Assembly (NCBI GenBank): GCA_020051695.1
Contig: JAGVQM010000033.1
Span: 1 to 47,754, forward strand
Origin: Candidatus Zixiibacteriota bacterium
Lineage (GTDB): Bacteria > Zixibacteria > MSB-5A5 > WJJR01 > JAJRUJ01
Direction: 5' to 3'
Length of the DNA stretch: 47,754 nt
Part shown: positions 25,722 to 34,654 of the stretch, in pieces
How the letters are laid out: the number at the start of each line of letters is the position of its first letter
How positions within the stretch are numbered: position 1 is the first letter of the stretch
Made by a program: the position numbers and the translations under genes
Notes under the pieces: generated by a model
Seen by the model: the letters and a program-made list of their open reading frames with translations, nothing else
Databases searched by the model: none
What the model was told of the DNA's origin: nothing

Positions 25722-26492
25722 ATGAATACCAACACACCACAAATCGTCATCGAAGTTCGGGACTTAAGGAAGAGCTTCGCCGGACACGTGGTCCTCGACG
25801 GGATCGATATTGACGTCCGCCGGGGCGAGACACTGGTGATTATCGGCCGCTCCGGCTGCGGCAAATCGGTCCTGCTCAAGCATATCATCGGATTGTTGTG
25901 GCCGGATGGCGGCACGGTGGCCGTGGAAGGCCAAATCCTTGCCCGCATGAGCAGCCGCGAGTTGTACGGGGTCCGCCTGCGTTTCGGGATGCTCTTTCAA
26001 AACGCGGCGTTGTTTGATTCGATGACCGTCGCCGAGAATGTCGGTCTGGCGCTGGCGGAGCACACACGGAAATCGCGGGGAGAAATTGCCGATATGGTCG
26101 CCCATAAACTCGAGCTTGTCGGCATGCAAGGCACCGAACACATGATGCCCGCTGATCTGTCCGGCGGCATGAAAAAACGAGTTTCCCTGGCCCGCGCCAT
26201 CGCCTTCGACCCGGCGTATATTCTCTTTGACGAACCGACCACCGGCCTGGACCCGATTACCGCGGGGGCGATCAACGACCTGATTGTCGAGCTGGGCGAC
26301 CGGCTGGATGTCACCTCGATTGCCGTGACCCACGATATGAAATCCGCCTATAAAATCGCCGACCGGATTGTGATGCTGCATGAGGGCAGGATTATCCAGA
26401 CCGGCACGCCCGAAGAAATCCAAAACTCGGACGACCCGGTCATCCACCAGTTCATCAATGGGTTGGCCGAGGGCCCCCTGCGGGCGATTTGA
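25722..26492 (+). CDS. mlaF: MlaF-family ABC transporter ATP-binding protein
   Basis: The ATPase partner of MlaE. Walker A GRSGCGKS is at residues 42-49, the signature LSGGMKKR near 150, and Walker B with ILFDEPTTGLDP follows; a His switch sits in VTHDMKSA. The 256-residue length fits. The substrate-binding MCE protein (MlaD) that normally follows is absent: the next 286 bases have no such gene on this strand. Confidence 0.92.
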   Translation: MNTNTPQIVIEVRDLRKSFAGHVVLDGIDIDVRRGETLVIIGRSGCGKSVLLKHIIGLLWPDGGTVAVEGQILARMSSRELYGVRLRFGMLFQNAALFDSMTVAENVGLALAEHTRKSRGEIADMVAHKLELVGMQGTEHMMPADLSGGMKKRVSLARAIAFDPAYILFDEPTTGLDPITAGAINDLIVELGDRLDVTSIAVTHDMKSAYKIADRIVMLHEGRIIQTGTPEEIQNSDDPVIHQFINGLAEGPLRAI

Positions 26493-26499
26493 CCAGCGA

Positions 26500-26637
26500 T
26501 TACATTTTAAGCCACTGAATTACCGCTTTCCCGATGATGATCAATGCCAGCAACCCGGCCAGCCAGATACTCGGTCAGCGGAAACACACGCGGAGAAAAT
26601 CGCGGGTTTTACTCGGTTTGTCGGTGATCTGCTGCAT
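26500..26637 (-). pseudogene. Small membrane-protein reading frame interrupted by TGA
   Basis: On the minus strand an ATG at 26637, preceded by a GGGGG-rich patch, opens MQQITDKPSKTRDFLRVCFR. A TGA follows at 26577-26575, and the same frame then continues PSIWLAGLLALIIIGKAVIQ and ends WLKM-TAA at 26500. The second half is a convincing single membrane helix with a charged end. The whole would be about 45 residues. It may be a decayed gene, a sequencing or assembly error, or a recoded stop. I see no clear SECIS-type hairpin and no selenocysteine genes in the window. Confidence 0.35.
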
Positions 26638-26778
26638 TATGTGCCCCCGTTCAACGGCCTTGCCCACATAAAGCCGGCTGCGTATGTACTACAGGGTGCG
26701 CGCTCTTTTTGATGGTCAAATTCTCGGGCCGACCAGGGCGGGGTCTCCGGATTTCGACATGAGGACCATCGTCCGGGG
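26638..26778. other. Non-coding stretch between small membrane ORF and hypothetical gene
   Basis: No gene or strong hairpin is visible. Together with 26493-26637 this makes the 286-base gap between mlaF and the convergent hypothetical gene. Confidence 0.5.
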
Positions 26779-27300
26779 CTAATACTCCGGCATGTTCGGC
26801 AGATACCCCCAGCGGTCCTCACCGGTGTAACCGGGGTGCACCTGCGCCCAGATCTGCTGCACTTTGGGCGGGAAGACCGTCGTATCGGCCAGGCGGATAT
26901 AGCAGAAATTGCTTTGATCGGGCATGGCGAAGGTATAATGGGCTTTGAGATGGCGGAACTGGTCTTCAGTGAATGGATATTCCTCACCCCGGTTGAATTT
27001 ATTGAGCAGCCGGTAATCGTCCGGGGTCGATTCCTTGTCGTCAAAAAAGTACAGGTTGAACAGCCCCCGCTGCGCGCGGAACGGCGTGCCGATCAGTGTG
27101 TCCAGTACCCCGGCCATCCATTCCTCATTCGGATAATATCTGGGGGAGACATACACCATTTTGATATTGCCGAAATCGGCCACGACTTCCCAGTTGTCTC
27201 CCGCGGACGGCGGGCGGTTCTTGAACACCCCGAAATAAAACGCAATGGCGAGTATCGCTGATGCAATCGTCATCACTTTGCCTAACGACCGGCTGACCAT
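26779..27300 (-). CDS. Hypothetical membrane-anchored protein
   Basis: A 173-residue protein that I do not recognise. ATG 27300 is preferred, with AAAGGG upstream; the frame is open to 27342. One N-terminal hydrophobic segment (about residues 8-24, SAILAIAFYFGVF) is followed by a soluble domain rich in aromatic residues and ending in NMPEY. It is probably anchored in the inner membrane with the domain outside. It is alone on its strand, downstream of the T9SS-cargo gene by about 140 bases, and could be co-transcribed with it. No catalytic motif is apparent. Confidence 0.65.
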   Translation of the reverse strand: MVSRSLGKVMTIASAILAIAFYFGVFKNRPPSAGDNWEVVADFGNIKMVYVSPRYYPNEEWMAGVLDTLIGTPFRAQRGLFNLYFFDDKESTPDDYRLLNKFNRGEEYPFTEDQFRHLKAHYTFAMPDQSNFCYIRLADTTVFPPKVQQIWAQVHPGYTGEDRWGYLPNMPEY

Positions 27301-27442
27301 AGATGGACCCTTTCTGCTGCGGGCACGGGCCGCCCGATGCAACCAACGGACTCTATTGCGCCCTAATGTATTGATCGACGAATCGACGGAAAAAGTAAGT
27401 CAAGCGCTGAAACGCAGGATGGGCATTGCCCGCCATTTGGGA

Positions 27443-28177
27443 TTATTTCAGCAGTACTATTCGGCGGATTGCCGATTGTCGCCCTGCCGTCGCCCGGCAA
27501 AAGTAAACGCCTGAGGGCAGCGAATGGCCTTGCCCGTCATTCCCGTCAAAAAGCACTTGGTGCTCTCCGACCGGGCAGGACTCCGTAGCCAGTTGCCGTA
27601 CTTGCCGCCCAAGAATGTTGTAAACCGACAGCTCAACGTCCGCCGGTTCACGCAGAGAGAAACTGATCGTCGTCCCCGAATTGAACGGATTGGGATAATT
27701 CTGATGCAAAACAAATATCGAGGGCAGACCAGCATCGTCAACCTCCCGGATGTCCAACGGCCCGGTGACTACGAATTGCTTCTCGCAAACGTATGGCTCG
27801 CCGAATAATGAATCAAGTTCTCGATCATCATACGTCCAATCCCAGGTAGTCCGAACGCAGTGCGTTCCTGCGACCAGTGGTCCAATGGTATCTGCCAGGT
27901 GCAGATCAAAGAACGTTGGACACGTAATGTAAGGCATTCCATATCCGGATATCCAGACATCGAAGTCAAACAGTGTATCTTGTGCCGATGTCCGGATTGA
28001 ATCAACATTGACACACCCCTGAAGTGTTTCAACGATCTGGATAATGACGATGTCTTCGTTTGTCGGATTCGGCGGTTGTACATCAATGGTTACTGCGTGG
28101 GCGAATTGCCCGGCATTCATCACATACATCAACATAAAGACCGGCACATCAAACTGGAAAATGGATTTGTATCGCAT
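27443..28177 (-). CDS. Secreted protein with T9SS type A sorting domain
   Basis: A 244-residue exported protein. It has a signal peptide at 1-28 (to about AHA), then a beta-rich domain of about 110 residues with four cysteines and no recognised family. From about 150 there is the C-terminal type IX secretion sorting domain: the landmark NYPNPFNSGTTISF, then SVYNILGRQV and the closing SGVYFCRATAG and LLK. It implies that the organism has a T9SS, whose components are not in the window. A ribosome site GAGGGGAAG precedes ATG 28177, 21 bases after the dockerin gene, so the two are probably one transcript. Confidence 0.85.
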   Translation of the reverse strand: MRYKSIFQFDVPVFMLMYVMNAGQFAHAVTIDVQPPNPTNEDIVIIQIVETLQGCVNVDSIRTSAQDTLFDFDVWISGYGMPYITCPTFFDLHLADTIGPLVAGTHCVRTTWDWTYDDRELDSLFGEPYVCEKQFVVTGPLDIREVDDAGLPSIFVLHQNYPNPFNSGTTISFSLREPADVELSVYNILGRQVRQLATESCPVGEHQVLFDGNDGQGHSLPSGVYFCRATAGRQSAIRRIVLLK

Positions 28178-28198
28178 CTTGCACTTCCCCTCTACCCG

Positions 28199-28987
28199 TC
28201 AAGGCCCCCACGGATCGTTATGCCGCTCTTCACAATATTCGCCGGTAATGGGGTTGGTCAGATCAAGCGTAATTTCGAATATTTTTCTCAGGTAAGAATA
28301 GGAAATCCCGATTCGCCACAATCCCGGCGGCAAATTATCGATACGATAGTCAAGATCATAAAGACAACTGCAGGTACACCATTCCCATCCGGCCTCGTAT
28401 TCGGTGATGAGCAGTTCATCCTGCAAAATTGTTATTTCAGCGAAAATCGTATCCGGGCAACAATTGAAAGCCGCGTTGACATGTTTGATTAACAATGTTC
28501 CCATGCCGTCATACTCATACTGAAGACACTCCTGACGGAATGCCAGCTCATCCGCAGTCTTGCCTTGGTTGTGTGGCTTACAGTTGCTCCGCTCGGTCAT
28601 AATGGCGCCCGGGCAGGGATTGCCGCACAGGCCGGCCGTACTCTCGCGATAGAAATAGTTAATGAACAGGATTGCGTCGAGTAATTCGATTCGCCCGTTA
28701 CAGTTGGCGTCTCCAATATTGTACGGACAGGCAAATGGCTGAATCGTGGCGTCGCGGCCACGGCAGATGAAATTGACAAGGTAGACAATGTCCTCCAGGC
28801 CAAAGGCCGCATCGTTGTCGGCATCACCCCAGGCGCCACAGTCGCACTTGCCGCTGTCTAATGTAAAATTACTTTCCCCGAAACTGCTGGGCGTCCCCTG
28901 GTCAAGGCCGGAGACAAGCAAAGGAATCGCGACGATAATAATAGCCGCCGTCATTTTCACCGTGAGGAAATGAGCCTTGCATTTCAT
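28199..28987 (-). CDS. Secreted protein with N-terminal dockerin-like repeats
   Basis: A 262-residue exported protein; ATG 28987 has GGGAGG in front. After the signal peptide, residues about 47-120 carry two dockerin-like calcium repeats (GDADNDAAFGLEDIVYLV and GDANCNGRIELLDAILFI). Here they precede the main domain instead of following it as in the two proteins at 11-16 kb. The rest (about 130-262) is a cysteine-rich domain with pairs such as CC and CTCSC, probably disulfide-bonded, and is of unknown function. It probably forms an operon with the T9SS cargo gene downstream. Confidence 0.78.
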   Translation of the reverse strand: MKCKAHFLTVKMTAAIIIVAIPLLVSGLDQGTPSSFGESNFTLDSGKCDCGAWGDADNDAAFGLEDIVYLVNFICRGRDATIQPFACPYNIGDANCNGRIELLDAILFINYFYRESTAGLCGNPCPGAIMTERSNCKPHNQGKTADELAFRQECLQYEYDGMGTLLIKHVNAAFNCCPDTIFAEITILQDELLITEYEAGWEWCTCSCLYDLDYRIDNLPPGLWRIGISYSYLRKIFEITLDLTNPITGEYCEERHNDPWGP

Positions 28988-29032
28988 CGGCCCTCCCGGG
29001 ACGAGCAAATCTCATATACAATGTATCCAGTA

Positions 29033-29062
29033 ATAACATACTGCTGTAAGTACGGGTGTCAA
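29033..29062 (-). promoter_or_regulatory. Promoter of the dockerin/T9SS gene pair
   Basis: On the minus strand TTGACA (29062-29057) and TGTTAT (29038-29033) are 18 bases apart, about 45 bases before the start codon. It is one of the best sigma-70-like promoters in the window. Confidence 0.6.
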
Positions 29063-29113
29063 CAGATTTTCTAAGATGTTGTAACGAATTATAGAACAAT
29101 TACTTGAAAGATG

Positions 29114-29836
29114 TCACGGCCGTTCCAGCACATACACCACCCACGGGGCGATTCGTGTCTCATTGACCCACGTGAATGGCTCATCCTCCCGGGCCAGCGG
29201 GCGGCAGGTGTGCACAAGGGTAAGCCCGGCCTGCTCATAGACTTTTCGGTAATCTTCATCCGACCAGATGATATCTTCCACCGGCCGGCGGTCGGTGACG
29301 TCGGTCATGATGATTTTGACCTTGTCGCCGCTTCTGGCGAATTTGTTTTCCGGAAAATCCCTGGTGGTAAACGAGGCCCACTCATGCGTGTAAATGTCGG
29401 GGGAGGAGACCAAGCTGATGATTTTGCCGCCCTCGTTCAGCAGGTTTCCCAAATCGGTGAACAGGGCGACTTTCTTCTGCATGGTCGGGATATTGTCGAA
29501 GGTGAAAACCGACAAGACCAGGTCGAAGGCCTTGTCCCGCCAATGGCCGAGGTCGCCGTCTTTGACCAGCACATATTCGCTGCCGGGGTCTTTGGCCCGT
29601 GCCAGTTTAATCATGTCGTCGGCGATATCCACGCCGATTGCAGCAAAACCGAGTCGGTGCAGGAACCGTGTCGAGCGCCCCGTGCCGCAGCCGAAATCAA
29701 GCGCGGCGGTCCCCCGCACATGTCCGGCGATAATCGGAGGCAGGTCGCGGTAGGCCAGGTAATACGTCCCGGGAAACTCCAGCCGGGCGTAGGCCTCGGC
29801 CCGCTCCCGATCATTGTACACATTATCGAATTCCAT
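29114..29836 (-). CDS. Class I SAM-dependent methyltransferase
   Basis: A 240-residue cytoplasmic enzyme. ATG 29836 has GGAGGA seven bases upstream; the frame is open to 29917 but that part is implausible. Motif I LDFGCGTGR is at residues 46-54, an acidic residue follows in GVDIADDMI, and FDLVLSVFTFDNI is motif IV. The layout is that of a methyltransferase 11/25-type Rossmann domain acting on a small molecule. No neighbour indicates the substrate. A GNAT gene is divergent next to it. Confidence 0.82.
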   Translation of the reverse strand: MEFDNVYNDRERAEAYARLEFPGTYYLAYRDLPPIIAGHVRGTAALDFGCGTGRSTRFLHRLGFAAIGVDIADDMIKLARAKDPGSEYVLVKDGDLGHWRDKAFDLVLSVFTFDNIPTMQKKVALFTDLGNLLNEGGKIISLVSSPDIYTHEWASFTTRDFPENKFARSGDKVKIIMTDVTDRRPVEDIIWSDEDYRKVYEQAGLTLVHTCRPLAREDEPFTWVNETRIAPWVVYVLERP

Positions 29837-30010
29837 CACAGCCTCCTCCGGGCATGTCCCGCTGCCGCCGCAGTCCGTGCCGCAGAGAACATATCTCACG
29901 CGCCGGATCGTTGTCAATCGGGAAGAATAATTGTGCCGGTCGGCACAATTGTGATTGTCATCGAACGAGGGATTGGTTATCCCTCACCCGGGAAACAACG
30001 GGGGAGACGC

Positions 30011-30880
30011 ATGGAATTGATCTATCTGGAAAATTATTGGGATCGTCCCCAACGCAAAGCCGAGTTTATCCGGTTTTTGGTGAGCGTCTTTCACTTGGAC
30101 TTGTCCTTGTGGGACCGGCGGGGTTACTGGGACCACAACTACCGGCCTTTCTCCTATTTTGCCGGTGAAACGCTGGTCTCCAGCGTGTGCCTGTATTCGA
30201 TGGACATGGTTGTGGCTGGCCGACGCTGCCGAGTGGCCCAGTTCTCGGCGGTGGGGACGCTGCCCGAGTACCGGCGGCAGGGACTGAGTTCTCAACTCAC
30301 CCGAAAGGCCATGGCCTGGGTGGGGGACAGCCACGATTTCTATTTTTTATTTGCGGACGAAGAAGCGTTTCCTTTCTACCAAAGTTGCGGTTTCCGCCGC
30401 GTGGCCGAACATAAAACCCGCATCGCCGTGGCCGGAGGCACGGCGCGCCCCGGCGCACGCAAGCTCGATATCAACGACGAAAAGCACCGGAAATTGATCC
30501 ATCGCCTGGCGGCAGAAAGAGTGCCGGTCTCCGAGCGTCTCGGTATTTTGAACGAAAAATTGTTCATGTTCTGGTGTTTGTACGGTCTGGGGGAGTATCT
30601 CGACTACATTGCGGAACTGGATTTGCTGGTGGTGTACAAACGCGCCGACGGCCGGTTAACCATGTATGATGTTGTCGGGCAGAACATCCCTTCGTTCGAC
30701 GACATCTATCCCTATCTCCGCGACGAACGCGACCAATCGGTTGATTTCCTGTTTATGGCCGATAAAATGCGGCTTGCGAATCCCGAGTACGTCAGGATCG
30801 AGGAGAACGGCACCCACCTGTACGGCAATTTTCCCCTGAAACACGAAAAATTCATTTTCCCCTTCACCGCCCACGCCTAG
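30011..30880 (+). CDS. GNAT family N-acetyltransferase
   Basis: A 289-residue protein with ATG 30011 four bases after GGGGAG. The acetyl-CoA loop is recognisable as EYRRQGLSSQL (residues about 86-96), preceded by the strand VAQFSAVGTLP and followed by YQSCGFRRV, which closes the GNAT core (about 1-140). A C-terminal part of about 150 residues has no obvious family and may be a second, degenerate GNAT-like lobe. The substrate is unknown. The very long open frame back to 29111 is antisense to the methyltransferase and not coding. Confidence 0.78.
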   Translation: MELIYLENYWDRPQRKAEFIRFLVSVFHLDLSLWDRRGYWDHNYRPFSYFAGETLVSSVCLYSMDMVVAGRRCRVAQFSAVGTLPEYRRQGLSSQLTRKAMAWVGDSHDFYFLFADEEAFPFYQSCGFRRVAEHKTRIAVAGGTARPGARKLDINDEKHRKLIHRLAAERVPVSERLGILNEKLFMFWCLYGLGEYLDYIAELDLLVVYKRADGRLTMYDVVGQNIPSFDDIYPYLRDERDQSVDFLFMADKMRLANPEYVRIEENGTHLYGNFPLKHEKFIFPFTAHA

Positions 30881-30911
30881 GCCGTGATGTGTCGGCGATT
30901 CTGTCGGGGAG

Positions 30912-31604
30912 CTAGTCCGCGCCGGTGGCCAGCAGCGGTTCCAGGGAGAAAGCCCGGATGATTGTTTCCTCGACGGTGCCTTGGAAGCCCTTGACGATGG
31001 CGCATTCACTGGCGATGGCGATAATCCGGCCCGTCGCATCCAGCACCGGCCCGCCGGAATAGCCGGGTTTCATGACGCCGGAGAAATCGATAAACGCCAG
31101 CGATTCGTTTTGCCGGGCCACGTGCCCCGTGGCCGAAACCACGGCGCGGATGATCTGCAATTTGGGGAGCCGGGCCGGTTCCCAGCCGAAATAGATTACC
31201 GTATCGTAGGGCTGGACTGCCGCAAATTCGCCGAGTTGATACGCCGGGATATTCGCTCCGCGAATGATTTTGTACACCGCCAGATCGAACGCCTCGAGTT
31301 TTTCGGCAAGCACCATCACCGAATCGGCGTTGCTCATCACCGGCTGGAACCGCATCGTGTCCTTGACGGCGATATGCGCGCAGGTGACGATGCCCAGGCC
31401 GCCGACTGCAAAACCGAAGCCGTTGCGCACGTCCTTTTCGGCTTTCACATGCCCCAGCGGCAGGACAATGGTTTTGAGTTGTTCCGCCGCTTCATGATCG
31501 GCGATTTCCCGTAACGCGACATCCACCGCACTCGGCGCACAGGAAAATCCGAGAAACAACCCGACAATAAAAAAGCGGAATGCTCTTACGATTTGCGTGA
31601 ACAA
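30912..31604 (-). CDS. Trypsin-like serine protease, lipoprotein
   Basis: A 230-residue envelope protease. The N-terminal signal ends in a lipobox LGFSC with Cys22. The catalytic triad is complete: His77 in TCAHI, Asp107 in FDLAV and Ser183 in GYSGGPV. The S1-type fold is minimal, with no PDZ domain, so it is not a DegP/HtrA type. The start is TTG at 31604 with GGGGAGG nine bases upstream. It is convergent with the GNAT gene (31-base gap) and divergent from the Ntn hydrolase. Confidence 0.82.
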   Translation of the reverse strand: MFTQIVRAFRFFIVGLFLGFSCAPSAVDVALREIADHEAAEQLKTIVLPLGHVKAEKDVRNGFGFAVGGLGIVTCAHIAVKDTMRFQPVMSNADSVMVLAEKLEAFDLAVYKIIRGANIPAYQLGEFAAVQPYDTVIYFGWEPARLPKLQIIRAVVSATGHVARQNESLAFIDFSGVMKPGYSGGPVLDATGRIIAIASECAIVKGFQGTVEETIIRAFSLEPLLATGAD

Positions 31605-31764
31605 ATGCGTGACCCTCCCCGTGACAATATACTTCGCCCCTGAATTTCGTCAAGATTTTGTATTTCAACCTACTGTTATGCCCGGTCCGGTATGCAACCT
31701 TTTCGGATTTAGCCCGTCAGTTGAATATGGCCACGAACAACAAATTCATCGGGAGGTCGTCGGG

Positions 31765-32841
31765 ATGATTATGTACGGCAGGAAGAATAAAATTGTCTGT
31801 TCGGCAGCGGCCGCGTTGCTGATGCTGACCGGGTTGGTTTCGGCGCAGGACAAAGTTGTGGAGCTGGCCTTCCGGCAGCCGCCCGCCACGGGCTCGGACA
31901 GCTCCCGGACCGTACAGAGTATTGTCAAAGTCCAGGGCACGGGGGGGCTGTGTCAGGATGCCCTGTACCTGATCACTCACGTGGGCGACCGCGAAGATCT
32001 CTTTCAAAAAGAAAACCAAAAAGCCATCGACCATCCCTGGCTCAACGACACCTGGCGTTTCTGCAGCGTCTATTCCACTATTGCCGATAGCACGGTCATT
32101 GTTGGCAGAAACTGGGATAATCAGAATGTGGGTTCGATCATCGTCAGTCTCTATCAACCCGCCGGCTGCTGCGCCTCGATATCATTTTGCCGGGCCATCG
32201 ATCTGGGCTATCCGTTGAACATGGATGTGGAGGAAATTGCGGCAAGCGAGCTGGGCCGCAAATTGCTGCTGGCGCCGTTTTACGCGGTGGACGGCATCAA
32301 TGAGCACGGGTTGGCCGTCGCCGTTGCGGGCTTGCGTACATCAACCCATAAAAATGCCAACGGCAAACCATTGATTTTTATTACCTACTTGATCCGCAAA
32401 ATTCTCGACCAGGCGGAAAATGTCGAAGAGGCAGTGAAACTGGCCGAGAAATATGTGCCTTTCGATCTGGACCGGCATTCCGTGAACGGCCATCTGCTCA
32501 TCGCCGATGCGACGGGCCGCTCGGTTATTTTGGAATATGAACAGGATCAGTGGCGCAAGATATATCCTGACAAACCCTGGCAGGTGCTCACCACCAAACC
32601 GATCTATAACGTGCCGGATACCGTCCTGAAAGAGCAATGTTGGCGTTATCGCGGCATCTCTGAAACACTTGAGTCGAAAACGGGAAACGTGGACTGGCGC
32701 GGCGGCATGGAAATCCTGCAGGACGTCGCCCAACAAGGCACGACCTGGTCGGAAGTCTTCTGTCTGCCGACCAAAGAGCTCTATTTTTCGGTGTATCAAG
32801 ACTGGGAGATTGCGTATCATCTGGATTTTTCTTCCAGATGA
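31765..32841 (+). CDS. Exported Ntn hydrolase (choloylglycine hydrolase / C45-like)
   Basis: A 358-residue exported protein with a signal peptide (about 1-27, ending VSA). ATG 31765 is set by GGGAGG eight bases upstream; the frame extends to 31597, but without support. Cys100 in RFCSVYST is the probable N-terminal nucleophile after self-processing. GRNWD, GINEHGLAVAV and HLLIADATGRS, which follow in order, match amide-bond hydrolases of the choloylglycine/acid-ceramidase-like superfamily. A propeptide of about 70 residues between signal and Cys is longer than usual. Possible substrates are N-acyl amides or penicillin-like lactams. Its 3' end overlaps the convergent antiporter gene by 25 bases. 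Confidence 0.75.
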   Translation: MIMYGRKNKIVCSAAAALLMLTGLVSAQDKVVELAFRQPPATGSDSSRTVQSIVKVQGTGGLCQDALYLITHVGDREDLFQKENQKAIDHPWLNDTWRFCSVYSTIADSTVIVGRNWDNQNVGSIIVSLYQPAGCCASISFCRAIDLGYPLNMDVEEIAASELGRKLLLAPFYAVDGINEHGLAVAVAGLRTSTHKNANGKPLIFITYLIRKILDQAENVEEAVKLAEKYVPFDLDRHSVNGHLLIADATGRSVILEYEQDQWRKIYPDKPWQVLTTKPIYNVPDTVLKEQCWRYRGISETLESKTGNVDWRGGMEILQDVAQQGTTWSEVFCLPTKELYFSVYQDWEIAYHLDFSSR

Positions 32842-34520
32842 TTGCGCACCTGCGCACAAGCCGTGGCGACCCGGCCGGTGTCCAGCCGGTATCGTGCCAG
32901 CAACCCGGAGATGACCTGCACGGCGGCTTCCCGTTCGGCGGGGATGACCTCATTGGCTCCGGCATCTTGTAACGGCACGAGATCGAGGAGGTAATTCGTT
33001 CGGACCATGATATGCACGTTCGCGGCGAGCCGGCGGGCGACCTTCACCGCGTGTTCCCCGGCCCCGGGATCGTTGATCAACAATACCAGCTCGCGGGCGT
33101 GGGTGATGCCCAGATGGTTAAGCACTTCCGGGCTGGTCACATCACCGAAAAACGCGTGATGGCCGTCGTGCTGTGCCCGGTCGACGTTTTCCGCATTCAA
33201 GTCCACAATAACATAGGGAATTGTACACTGGGCCAGCACGGCGGCAAGCTCCCGGCCGGCGAAACCATAACCGCCGATGATGACATGGTCGTGCATCGAC
33301 CGGACAACGCCGGCGGCTTCTTCTGCGGTCGCTACTTTGAATAATTTCGACAGCCCGCGCAACCGGCCGGCGCCCAGGGCAAGATGGGGGCCGAACGCGA
33401 TGGCGAACGGCGTCATGAACATCGACAGGATCGCCGCGGTCAGCAGGTTGTCGGCAACCTGTCTGTCGATCAAATTCAGCTCCCGTGCGGCATAGGAGAG
33501 CACCAGGGAAAATTCTCCTATTTGGGCCAGGGCCACCGCCGACAGCAGCGCCACGCGCAGCGGCATGCGCATGATGATCGAGACCATAAAGACCACCGCC
33601 GCCTTGCCGAACAAAATCGCCGCCAGCAACAGCATGATGGTCGGCAGGTAGTCGATGATGACCCGTGGGGCAAGCATCATCCCCACCGAGACGAAAAACA
33701 AACTGGCAAAAACGTCCCGGAAGGAAATCAAATCGGCCATGGCCTGGTGGCGGTACTCGCTCCCGGCGACCACGAGGCCGGCCAGGAACGCGCCGATCGC
33801 CAGCGACGCCCCGGAGCTGGTGATCAGCCACGCCGTCCCCATGCAAATGAGAAAGACCGTCAGGATAAACAGGTGCCGTTGCCGCGTGCGGGCCACCAGA
33901 TGCAGCAGGCGGGGCACCACAAACAGGGCGACTAGGACCACCGCGCCGATGATCGTCACCGAGCGGACCAGCGCGACTACCATCCCGTGCGTGGTCACCG
34001 CCGTGCCGGCCAGCAACGGCAAAAGCAAAATCATGGGTACGACACTGAAATCCTGAAACACCAGGATGCCGAGGATCAGCCGCCCGTGTGGCGTGTCCAC
34101 TTCGGCCCGCTGTTGCAATCCGCGCAGGACAATGGCCGTACTCGACAGGGCCATGAGAAATCCAATAAACACTGCCGTCGGGGCCGGCAGGTACATCAGC
34201 CGGGCCACCAAAAAAGTTGCCGCGACGCTCAGCCCGACCTGCAGCAGTCCGCCGACCAACGCCATTTTCCAGACCCGGCGCAGTTTTTCCAGTGAGAGTT
34301 CCAGGCCGATGCCGAACAGCAACAGCGCGACACCGATCTCGGCCAAAACCTCGACTTGATGCACATCATCAACAAAGCCGAAACCGTCCGGGCCGACGAT
34401 GATGCCGGCCAGGATGAAACCGGCGATGGAGGGCAGTTTGAATTTGTGGAACGTGGCCACGATGATTACGGCGAGGGCCAGGATGATTACAATATCGTGA
34501 AGAAAAACAGCTGTTTCCAT
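32817..34520 (-). CDS. CPA2 monovalent cation:proton antiporter with TrkA-N domain
   Basis: A 567-residue inner-membrane exchanger of the KefB/KefC-type CPA2 family. About twelve membrane helices fill residues 1-385, with FGIGLELSLEKLRR and DFSVVPMILLLPLL as family landmarks. A cytosolic TrkA-N domain with the nucleotide loop GGYGFAG begins near 410. No TrkA-C domain follows. It probably exchanges K+ or Na+ for protons under control of NAD(H). It is convergent with, and overlaps, the Ntn hydrolase gene. Confidence 0.9.
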   Translation of the reverse strand: METAVFLHDIVIILALAVIIVATFHKFKLPSIAGFILAGIIVGPDGFGFVDDVHQVEVLAEIGVALLLFGIGLELSLEKLRRVWKMALVGGLLQVGLSVAATFLVARLMYLPAPTAVFIGFLMALSSTAIVLRGLQQRAEVDTPHGRLILGILVFQDFSVVPMILLLPLLAGTAVTTHGMVVALVRSVTIIGAVVLVALFVVPRLLHLVARTRQRHLFILTVFLICMGTAWLITSSGASLAIGAFLAGLVVAGSEYRHQAMADLISFRDVFASLFFVSVGMMLAPRVIIDYLPTIMLLLAAILFGKAAVVFMVSIIMRMPLRVALLSAVALAQIGEFSLVLSYAARELNLIDRQVADNLLTAAILSMFMTPFAIAFGPHLALGAGRLRGLSKLFKVATAEEAAGVVRSMHDHVIIGGYGFAGRELAAVLAQCTIPYVIVDLNAENVDRAQHDGHHAFFGDVTSPEVLNHLGITHARELVLLINDPGAGEHAVKVARRLAANVHIMVRTNYLLDLVPLQDAGANEVIPAEREAAVQVISGLLARYRLDTGRVATACAQVRNHLEEKSR

Positions 34521-34654
34521 GTCTTGCCTGTTCTCCCGGGATCACATCCTCATCTGACCTGACTCCAGCGGGACACATCTGCTGTCCCGGTTTTTTCAGC
34601 AAAGTACAAGCACATGCGCATTCCGACAATACACAATTTTCGCCCTGGTCACGA

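Noticed and set aside
26500-26637. Definite selenoprotein
   Set aside because: Only an in-frame TGA is visible. No SECIS-like hairpin right after it, and no sel genes in the window.
29111-30010. Plus-strand open frame continuous with the GNAT gene (total 589 codons)
   Set aside because: It is exactly antisense to the methyltransferase, which has motif I and a ribosome site. The GNAT gene has its own ATG with GGGGAG at 30011.
33384-33935. Plus-strand open frame of 183 codons
   Set aside because: Antisense to the CPA2 antiporter; its low-complexity, Gln/Asp/His-rich content is typical of a shadow frame.
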